Source: Symbiodinium natans (Eukaryota; Sar; Dinophyceae; Suessiales; Symbiodiniaceae). Taken from it: a stretch of 64,000 nucleotides of DNA. This document shows, piece by piece, positions 53,301 to 60,294 of this stretch. Position numbers and translations under genes: made by a program. The stretch is from positions 1,293,909 through 1,357,908 of the forward strand of contig CAJNDS010002413.1 in the NCBI GenBank assembly GCA_905221605.1, given 5' to 3'. Below the pieces are notes generated by a model, which ran no database searches, was not told where the DNA came from, and was given only the letters and a program-made list of their open reading frames with translations. How positions within the stretch are numbered: position 1 is the stretch's first letter; every line of letters begins with the position of its first letter.

Positions 53301-55506
53301 GGTTAAGGGGTTTAGGGTTGAGGGTTCAGGGTTCAGGGTTCAGGGTAACCCTAAACCCTAAACCCTAAACCCTAAACCCTAAACCCTAAACCCTAAACCC
53401 TAATTACGGTTTTAGTCCTAGGTTACTCCCCTGGGTCTAGGCACCTGGTCATTCGACCAACACTCCTGGGGCCCCTGGTGGCAGTTCTCAACCTCGGACT
53501 GACCCTTGGCCAGCAGTTGAACTTTAAACTTTGTGGGTTTAGGGTTTAGGGTTTAGGGTTTAGGGTTTTGGGTTTTGGGTTTAGGGTTTAGGGCTAGTTT
53601 AGTAGGAAGAATACAGTTTAAGCTTGTTTTCGCCCCTAGGCTCTTGGAGAAGTAAGGATCGTTGGCTCCGGAGCGGCCTACCTCTCCGCCTATGTGGCCG
53701 AGCCTTGGTAGCCCCGGTTTAGGGTTTAGGGTTTGGGGTTTAGGGTTTCGGGTTTAGGGCTTGGGGTTTAGGGTTTCGGGTTTAGGGTTTGGGGTTTAGG
53801 GTTTAGGGTTTCGGGTTTAGGGTTTATGGTTTAGAGTAATTGTTGTTGCTTTTTTGGGGTCCTGGGTTCCCTTGTAGCGTAACATAGGGTTTAGGGTTTA
53901 GGGTTTAGGTTTTGGGGAAGGGTGCCCTTGTTATAAGATGGCTGCTTGGCTACTAAGGATCTCACGTCCGAAGGATCTGGCCCGATTCTGCCATTTTGGG
54001 TGCTTTTCGGGCTCATCACGGTGCAGGTCCAGTTTGCTGTCGCCGATCTCGCCCGCCGGTATTGCAGAGAAGTCGAGGACCTGTCGCAGGACTACTACTT
54101 GCTTAAGAACCCCAAGAGCTTAGAGAGTAAACACATAAGAATCCCCCGATTACCCCTATCAGGAAGAATATTTAAACCCTAAACCCTAAACCCTTAACCC
54201 TTAACCCTTAACCCTAAACCCTAAACCCTAAACCCTAAACCCTCAGGTGTCCTTTTAGCAATTCGTAGAGGAGCTCCGGAGCTTCCGCCTCGATGATGCC
54301 AGGGCCTGGTGCTGCTCCGTCGGCCACGTCAATCCGGCCTCCGGTGGCTCCATCCCTTGTGACTTGCTGTTGGTAGGGTTTAGGGTTGAGGGTTTAGGGT
54401 TTAGGGTTTAGGGTTTAGGGTTTAGGGTTTAGAGTTTAGGGTTTAGTGTTTAGGGTTTAGGGTTTAGGGTTTAGGGTTTGGGGCTTGGGGTTTAGGGAAT
54501 GAGGTATCCTAGATAATTCCTTTCAGGGTATATGTAGGGAAATATAGGGTACCTCATTCCCTCATTCCGTACTCACCAACAGCAAGGTGACCGCGCAGTG
54601 GTGGAAAGGTGCATCTGCAGTTGGTTCGGATGCGTGGATGAGTTCGAAACTCAGTCATAGTTGGGTAAAAATAAGGAACATAAATTTAAAATCCTATACC
54701 CTAAACCCCAAACCCTAAAACCTAAACCCTCAACCCTAAACCCTAAACCTAAACCCTAAACCCTAATTTTTAATATTATTCCAACCATGAGCTAGGAACG
54801 GACGGTGCGGACGGAGGTACTGAGCATCTTGGATAGCCAGCTTTCAACAGCTCTGACCTCCTACTGCCGCATCGTTGAAGCGTCCCCATGCATCCTCTGG
54901 GCATTTGCCGACTTTTCTGTTTCTTAGTAGCTGACTGAGGTGCACTTTACACTTTTTTGGGATAGTATAATCACCTACAGAACTGAAAGTGTACACTTTT
55001 TTGGGGCTTAGGAACTCAGCAACTAAGGTGTCACCCATGCTTGAAGGGAATGCCGACGCGGCCATGCGGCTGCTGTTGCGCGGCTTCGCCTACTGGCTAG
55101 GCGTCGTCCCGGCATTTCTCGCGGTACTCTATAGGATGGCGCACTGCTTGCGCCGGGCGAGAAGGTCCCTTATCTGAAAACCTTTTGTGGCTTTCCTTAT
55201 TTACAGGAGGAATATGTGAAGTTTCAACTCTTTTTTCCCCTGAGTTCTTGGAGAAGTAAAAGGTCTTGGTGTCTGGACAAGCTGGTGTCGATGATGCTGG
55301 CTTGCTTCGGTGTTTGCCTCTTCGTGTGCACCGCGGTTGCGGAAGGGGCCCTTTTCGGCCTACTCCGGCCTTGGCTGCCTAGGGCAGCCTACGGAGCTAT
55401 TTTCTGCTTTAGCAGCCTCACCTTGGCTGCTCTGCTCTGGAACAGGCCGCGCTGCTTCCCAAGGCGCCCTTTGTTCGGCGCCAGCGCGGCCACGCTTAGG
55501 GTTTAG
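50395..55506 (+). CDS. TIR-like multi-pass membrane protein, 20 exons
   Basis: Proposed exons: 50395-50433, 50862-50909, 51157-51244, 51456-51524, 51633-51694, 51777-51853, 52068-52098, 52217-52269, 52447-52493, 52749-52840, 53035-53053, 53151-53211, 53441-53518, 53657-53699, 53958-54089, 54271-54358, 54587-54645, 54796-54918, 55028-55164, 55263-55506. They join without a stop into about 529 residues (ATG 50395 assumed). Motifs in order: QFWSHSWHGS (TIR box 1-like), membrane segment AAFLSTILAFCVTMFFALS, CCLPLAFASYGLVLLFW, VFVDKLCINEWD (box 2-like), SMLVLWDKTYQ with RLWCLFEIAAFL (box 3-like), LLGPLVAVLNLGLTLG, ILPFWVLFGLITVQVQFAVA, a Cys-rich CCSVGHVNPASG and SWFGCVDEFE, then three more hydrophobic segments. 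From memory this is a large dinoflagellate family of unknown function; the TIR resemblance is my inference. The C-terminal end is uncertain. Confidence 0.8.
50434..50861. other. Intron 1: TTTAGGG array, family B introner, CCCTAAA array
   Basis: GT-AG. GAGGTGCCTCAG stands at both edges (50431 and 50859). Inside, in order: TTTAGGG units 50473-50573, a family B copy about 50608-50733, CCCTAAA units 50757-50845. Confidence 0.85.
50910..51156. mobile_element. Intron 2: TTTAGGG units plus family D introner with duplicated middle
   Basis: GC-AG; GAGGC stands at both edges. TTTAGGG units at 50934-50985, then family D sequence (TAAGGGTAATATGGAGACTA and again GGGTAATAAGGAGACTATTC) ending ACTCTTAAGCAAATAGT. 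Confidence 0.8.
51245..52216. other. Introns 3-7 of the TIR-like gene
   Basis: 51245-51455 (GT; CCCTAAA array), 51525-51632 (GC; TTTAGGG then CCCTAAA), 51695-51776 (GT; 82 bp, almost all TTTAGGG units), 51854-52067 (GT; GTTCCTCGG at the donor and GTTCTTCGC in the next exon; CCCTAAA units), 52099-52216 (GA; CCCTAAA units). All end AG, and the next exon repeats the first two intron bases. The exons between them are listed with the gene. Confidence 0.75.
52270..52446. mobile_element. Intron 8: family A introner carrying a TTTAGGG array and a T/G tract
   Basis: GC-AG. GCTTCTTAGTAGCTGCATG to CAACTCAGCAACTCAG, followed by GCTCC. Family A core blocks are present, but TTTAGGG units (52320-52360) and a T16/G18 block (52391-52423) sit inside. 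Confidence 0.85.
52494..52748. repeat. Intron 9: CCCTAAA repeats with a duplicated acceptor
   Basis: GC-AG. CTAAGGCATCAATGAGTG plus G/AGATAGG occurs at 52658-52682 and again at 52744-52768, flanking CCCTAAA units (about 52693-52741). The second copy is the real exon start. The first has GAGTGA, an in-frame stop if used as exon. Confidence 0.85.
52841..53656. other. Introns 10-13, including two family H introners
   Basis: 52841-53034 (GA) and 53519-53656 (GA) both end in family H sequence (CTTTTTTCCCC..TTCT-GGAGAAGTAAG) and carry TTTAGGG units in the donor half. 53054-53150 (GC) ends in a CCCTAAA array. 53212-53440 (GC) has TTTAGGG-type then CCCTAAA units and GCACCT at both edges. The exon between introns 10 and 11 is only 19 bp. 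Confidence 0.8.
53700..53957. mobile_element. Intron 14: family E introner with TTTAGGG arrays
   Basis: GA-AG. TTTAGGG/TTTCGGG units at 53717-53835, then family E (GGTCCTGGGTTCCCTTGTAG), a second short TTTAGGG run inside it (53885-53910), then GGGTGCCCTTGTTATAAGAT and TTGGCTACTAAG. Confidence 0.8.
54090..54270. mobile_element. Intron 15: family D introner with CCCTAAA array inside
   Basis: GA-AG. GACTACTACTTGCTTAAGAA to TTTAGCAATTCGTAGAG (a decayed family D right end). The CCCTAAA/CCCTTAA array is at 54175-54245. Confidence 0.75.
54359..54795. repeat. Introns 16 and 17, array-filled
   Basis: 54359-54586 (GT; GTGAC at both edges) holds TTTAGGG at 54375-54495. It also has GAATGAGGTATCC facing GGGTACCTCATTCC and TTGCTGTTGGT facing ACCAACAGCAA, so the intron as a whole is an inverted-repeat element. 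54646-54795 (GA; GAAAC/GAACG) holds CCCTAAA at 54690-54768. Exon 54587-54645 lies between. Confidence 0.8.
54919..55027. mobile_element. Intron 18: intact family A introner
   Basis: GT-AG. GTTT is followed by the complete family A element CTTAGTAGCTGACTGAG..ACTCAGCAACTAAG and then exon GTGT. It contains no telomere-like unit. This is the clearest proof here that family A elements are introns. Confidence 0.9.
55165..55262. mobile_element. Intron 19: family H introner, no array
   Basis: GT-AG, with AAGGTC at both edges (55162 and 55260). It ends TTCTTGGAGAAGTAAAAG, matching the ends of introns 10 and 13. It has no telomere-like units, so it serves as the family H reference. Confidence 0.85.
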
Positions 55507-55627
55507 GGTTTTAGGGTTTTAGGGTTTTAGGGTTTTAGGGTTTTAGGGTTTAGGGTTTTAGGGTTTTAGGGTTTTAGGGTTTTAGGGTTTTAGGGTTTTA
55601 GGGTTTTAGGGTTTTAGGGTTTTAGGG
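55498..55627. repeat. TTTTAGGG eight-base array, about 16 units
   Basis: Uniform TTTTAGGG with two TTTAGGG units. It starts at the stop codon of the TIR-like gene, or at a donor if the gene goes on. Next come two related islands (about 55675-55715 and 55805-55845, both with CCAAC/CTTCAGGGAGG-like blocks). Confidence 0.93.
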
Positions 55628-56560
55628 TCTGTGGTTGACACACAGACCCCCCCCATCATACCAACCTGGAGTTCTGGCAGATCCAAAAGGCCAACCTTCA
55701 GGGAGGCAGGCTTGAGGGTCTAGGGTTTAGGGTTTAGGGTTTAGGGTTTAGGGTTTAGGGTTTAGGGTTTAGGGTTTAGGGTTTAGGCTTTGGGGTTGAT
55801 GGTTTTCTGACAGGTCCACAGAAGCCAACTTTTAAGGAGGTAGGGTTTGGGCTTTAGGGTTTAGGGTTTAGGGTTTAGGGTTTAGGGTTTCGTGTCTAAG
55901 GCTGGTGTCTGTATAGGGTTGAGGGCTCTACAAATGAGGGGCCCCCTAGTTATAAGTAGAGTTATAAGAACCCTGAATTGGGTTATAAGGATCCGAACTC
56001 AGGTTACAAGTCCCTTACCTATATTTTGTATACTAAGGGGGCCCCTCCTTGTAGGGCCTCCTTGTAGGGCTTCAGGGTTTCAGGCTCTAGTTTTGTTCTT
56101 TTGTTTCAGGCTGGGTTGGAGTTCCAAGTTTGTTTTCGGGTTTTGGGGTTCAAGACCAGCTGTGCCCTCATCAACAACCTTCCCTCCAGAAGGGTTTTAG
56201 GGTTCATGGCTGAGGGTTTAGGGTTTAGGGCTAGGGTTGAGGGTTTAGGGCTAGGGTTTAGGGTAGAGGGCTTAAGGTTTAGGGTTCAGGGCTTAGGGTT
56301 TAGGCGTGGCTTTGTGTCGAAGAGGCCTCCACCCACTTTGCGGATGGCGACGTGGCATCTGTGCTGGGTGACATCACGCCGGGCGCCTGAAACTTTGGGA
56401 ACCCTAAACCCTAAACCCTAAACCCTAAACCCTAAACCCTAAACCCTAAACCCTAAACCCTAAACCCTAAACCCTAAACCCTAAACCCTAACCCTAAACC
56501 CTAAACCCTAAACCCTAAACCCTAAACCCTAAACCCTAAACCCTAAACCGGGGGAAGCCT
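55628..56560 (+). other. Arrays and one candidate exon
   Basis: 55725-55790 and 55857-55888 are TTTAGGG arrays, 55930-56020 a decayed family B copy. 56318-56387 reads EEASTHFADGDVASVLGDIT then PGA and TGA. 56399-56548 is about 21 CCCTAAA units. Confidence 0.4.
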
Positions 56561-56990
56561 AGGGTCTAAATGACTACCAAGACGACCCCCCACTGGTCTA
56601 CAAGTTGCTTATCAGAACCGCCCCAAAGTAGCCCCGGGCGTCCGTGTATGCAAATAAGGCAAACATTGCAATGTATGCAAATTTTGCCAACGTCGCTCAT
56701 GTATGCAAAATTTGCCAGCGCTCAATTAAGTCGATGGGATTTCACGGGATTCCTCCGTGATTCTGCGTGATTTCGTGTTGGGATCCCTATAAAATCTATA
56801 CGGTGACGGAATTTCGCGTGATTTCGTGTGATTCTGCAACCTTCCAATTCCATGGAACCTAGCCTCGAACCTCTGTGTGCAAATTTTGCTAACGTTGCCC
56901 AGGAACGGGCCTCTGTAGACAAAAATTGCACACGTATTCAAATGTATGCAATATTTGCATGCTTTGGATGCCAAGGGTAGGCCCTTATTC
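56555..56990. other. Array-free insertion with TGTATGCAAATTTTGCC repeats
   Basis: TGTATGCAAAT(TTT)GCC-like units recur at about 56645, 56673, 56701, 56877 and 56946, and GTGATTTCGTGTGATTCTGC-like units at about 56755, 56765 and 56817. No telomere-like unit occurs in about 430 bp. It may be a nonautonomous element; I saw no clean terminal repeats. Confidence 0.5.
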
Positions 56991-57087
56991 CTTCTTTTAG
57001 GTTGAGGGTTGAGGGTTGAGGGTTTAGGGTTCGGGTTTAGGGTTTAAGATTTAGGGTTTAGGGTTTAGGGTTTAGGGTTTTGGGTTT

Positions 57088-57205
57088 AGGGCTACTATTC
57101 GCTTAAGAACCGCCCCCAAAAAAACAATGAACAAGATTCTTCCTTCTGCGGTAGATGCAAGGGTTGTTGTTTTTTTTCGGGGTTCTCAAACAAATAGTAG
57201 TTTGG
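57088..57205. mobile_element. Introner family D copy
   Basis: CTACTATTCGCTTAAGAACC to GGGGTTCTCAAACAAATAGTAG with ATTCTTCCTTCTGCGGTAGA inside. A family G copy follows (about 57238-57350). Confidence 0.75.
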
Positions 57206-57369
57206 GAGTACATGATCCCTAAAGTTTGTCCGTTGCCCCCGTCAGAGGGCTCTAAAGTATGGGCCCTTGGGTTGTACGGGCTACGTAAGGGGTATATAAG
57301 GGGTCTTCTTAAGGGCCAATACTAAGGGACCATGTAACTACCCTAAGAAGAGTTTAGGGTTTAGGGTTT

Positions 57370-58830
57370 AGGGCTCAGGGAAGTTTCAAAGACCTCCTTC
57401 AGGCCCTGGAATTTCCGTCAGGGAAGAGGGGCAGTAGTAGGTGATCTACTAGGACCCGGAGATACCCAAGGGCAGGCGCTGATTCCCTTTTTGTAAAGGG
57501 CTGCGGTTCCCTTGAACCAAAAAGGGTGTCCCTTTCCTAGGTTGCTCTTGGATGTAGCCAGGGAATCCCTGAGCGCTTCGGTTCCCTAAACCCTAAACCC
57601 GAAACCCACCCCAAACCCGAACCCGAGTCCCTGAACCCTAAACTGCAGGTTTCGGGTTTAGGGTTTAGGGCTTAGGGTTCAGCTTTTTCTAGTCAAGCAA
57701 TGATCGGGCTTTGGCAAAATACCCACCCGATACTATCCTTGTTTATATCAAAGATCATAGCGCATAAAAACCCAAAACCCCTTAAGCCCTAAACCCCAAA
57801 CCCGTAACCCCTAAACCCTAAACCCCACGTCACGGGCTCTGTTTACAAAGAGCTTGAGAAACCGAGCTGTTCGAGATTTTCTGGGAGTAGGGTTTACGGT
57901 TCAGGCTTCATGGTTAGGGTTTAGGGTTTAGGGTTTTAGGGTTTAGGGTTTAGGGTTTAGGGTTTAGGGTTTAGGGTTTAGGGTTTAGGGTTTAGGGTTT
58001 AGAGTTCTGGTCCCGACTTCTTCCGCGGGTTCTTCACAGGTCGCCGCAGCGTACCAAACCTCGGTTTTCCCCGGCTTCCCCCTTTCTTCGCGGCAAAAGG
58101 GCCCTCTTTGCAACAAGCAGGTGGCTTGCGAGGTTTAGGGTTTAGGGTTTAGGGTTTAGGGTTTAGGGTTTAGGGTTTAGGGTTTAGGGTTTAGGGTTTA
58201 GGGTTTAGGGTTTAGGGTTTAGGGTTTAGGGTTTAGGGTTTAGGGTGTAGAGCTTGTGGCTTAGGGCTTGGGCTTGGGGCTTAGGGCTTAGGCATTGCTG
58301 TCTTTGCCAACATAAGAGTGCGTTGGGGCGCCATTGCGTTTGCAGATGGAACTTGCCGCCACTGCAAGGTGAGAAGGCCTAGCAATACACCTAAACCCTA
58401 AATCCCAAACCCGGCCAAACCCCAAACCCCAAACCTGCCCCTAAACCCTAAACCCTAAACCCTAAACCCTAAACCCTAAACCCTACACCCCAAACCCTAA
58501 ACCCTAAACCCTAAACCCCCCAACGGAGGCCGGACCCCTACCCCGAGCGGCCGCCACGGCCGCCGCGCTCGCCGGACGCGCCTCTGGGCTTGAGAATTTT
58601 CAGGGTTTAGGGTTTAGGGTTTAGGGTTTAGGGTTTAGGGTTTAGGGTTTAGGGTTTAGGGTTTAGGGTTTAGGTTTGGGGTTCCAATAAACCCTAAACC
58701 CTAAACTGCTTTTGCCAGGAGAATCCCTTGAATCATGCCAAGCCCGAACGATGCATGGGGGTGAGGAGGGGCGGCACGAGAGCCGACAGCAGCTGCGACC
58801 GCTTAAGTCATGTGGCTGGGCCATGTTGGC
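57370..58830 (+). other. Candidate exon islands upstream of the CobW gene
   Basis: 57370-57435 SFKDLLQALEFPSGKRGSS; 57693-57764 after TTTTTCTAG: NDRALAKYPPDTILVYIKDH then SA and TAA; 57831-57885 VTGSVYKELEKPSCSRFSG; 58012-58133 (two open frames, one DFFRGFFTGRRSVPNLGF); 58310-58371 RVRWGAIAFADGTCRHCK followed by AAG|GTGAGA; 58528-58595 AGPLPRAAATAAALAGRASG; 58720-58760 NPLNHAKPERCMG followed by GTGAGG. A family E copy lies at 57447-57545 and a TTTAGGG array at 58135-58246. Some of these may be 5' exons of the CobW-like gene. Confidence 0.4.
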
Positions 58831-58879
58831 GCTATAGCCTAAACCCTAAACCCTTAGAGCCTAAGACCCTGAATCCCTC

Positions 58880-60116
58880 GGGATGCGGATCAAAGAAGAA
58901 TTTATTTAGGATCAAGAAAAAATTTTTTTAGGATCAAGAAAAACTTAATTTAGAATCAAAAAATAATTTATTCGGTTCTTCCGCTGGAGAGAGGGAACCG
59001 GAGGGAGGGAGGGAGAAAAGGAGGGAGGGAGGGAGGGAGAGAAGAAAGGGCGGAAGGACGAAAGGAAGGAAGGAAGGCAGGAAGGAAGGAAGCAAGCAAG
59101 GAAGCAAGGAAGCAAGGAAGCAAGGAAGCAAGGAAGCAAGGAAGCAAGGAAGCAAGGAAGCAAGGAAGCAAGGAAGCAAAGAAGCAAGGAAGCAAAGAAG
59201 CAAGGAAGGAAGGAAGGAAGGAAGGAAGGAAGGAAGGAAAGAAGGAAGGAATAAATCAAGAAATCAAGAAAGAAAGCAAGAAAGAAAGCACAATGAAAGA
59301 AAAAACAAAAAAAGAAGCAAGGAAGAAGTCGTGCCAGCTTGCTTCAAAGCATACGCATCTTTTCGAAACCCATTATGCGAGCATTGTGTTTGCAAATGGG
59401 GAGCAGGGCCCACCCCAACAACCCCCCGCTTCATTGAAGTCGTGCCAGCTTGCTTCAAAGTATACGCGTCTTTCGACGCCTCTGATGCGAGCCTGCACCC
59501 CCCTAATCCCCGTTCTATTTTAAGTCGTGCCAGGTGCTTCAGCATACTTTCGAAAACCATGATGCGAGAATTCTGTTTGGGCATGGGGGGGGGGGCGTGC
59601 CCCCCCCCAACCCCCGGCCCTTTTTCAAATCGTTCTGGCTTGCTTCAGAGTATACGCATTTTTTGAAACTCCTGATGCCAAGATGCCAACATTGATTTGC
59701 AGCCTCTGGAAACACAGAAATGCTGCTATTTACAGTATGTCCAGCCTCTGAAAGCGCAGAAATGCTGCTATTTACAGTATTTGCAGCCTCTGGAAACTCA
59801 GAAATGCTGCAGTGTACAGTATGTCCAGCCTCTGAAAGCGCAGAACTGCTGCTATATACAGTATCTGCAGCCTCTTTGGAAACTCAGAAATGCTGCTACT
59901 TTCAGTAGTTCCCACATGAATGCTTTTTTTTCGGTATTTAGAGCTTGCGAACGGCCAGAAATGCGGCATTTCTGAGCGTTTACAGCCTCCGCTCCGCTTG
60001 CAACAAGCCTTCGAAGCCTTCAGTAAATTATTTTTTGATCCCAAATAAGTTTTTTTTATCCGCCTAGAAATACATTATTTTTGATCCCAAATAAATGTTT
60101 TTTTGATCCCCTACCC
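58880..60116. mobile_element. Putative nonautonomous transposon, 1.24 kb, with long inverted ends
   Basis: The left end (58888-58975) has three GGATCAA-type subrepeats (TTTAGGATCAAGAAAAA, TAGAATCAAAAAATAATTTA). The right end (60022-60110) has the same motif inverted (AATTATTTTTTGATCCCAAA twice or more). GAATCCCTC lies just outside both ends (58871-58879 and 60117-60125), a possible 9-bp target duplication. Inside: a GGAAGGAAGCAA microsatellite (58995-59250), four copies of a 70-110 bp unit (GTCGTGCCAGCTTGCTTCAA, 59326-59693), and about three copies of a 62-bp unit (CAGAAATGCTGCTATTTACA, 59697-59905). There are no telomere-like units inside and no transposase; open frames here are repeat translations. 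Confidence 0.55.
59326..59693. repeat. Tandem repeat, four copies of a 70-110 bp unit
   Basis: Copies start near 59326, 59437, 59522 and 59625 with AAGTCGTGCCAG-TTGCTTCA, TATACGC-TCTTTCGA and TGATGCGAG. Lengths differ because of G/C-rich inserts. Confidence 0.8.
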
Positions 60117-60294
60117 GAATCCCTCAAGCCCTAAACTCTACAACAAGACCCAGAACCCAAAAACCCCAAAACCCTAAACTCTACAATAAGACCCTAAGAC
60201 CCCCCAAAACCCTGCAAGCCCCAAAAGCCCTAAACCCTAAACCCTAAACCCCAAACCCCAAGAAGCCTAAAACCCTTAAGACGCGAAACCCGAG

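Noticed and set aside
58934-59584. Leu/Ser/Phe-Pro-rich minus-strand frames
   Set aside because: Translations of the GGAAGGAAGCAA microsatellite inside the putative transposon.
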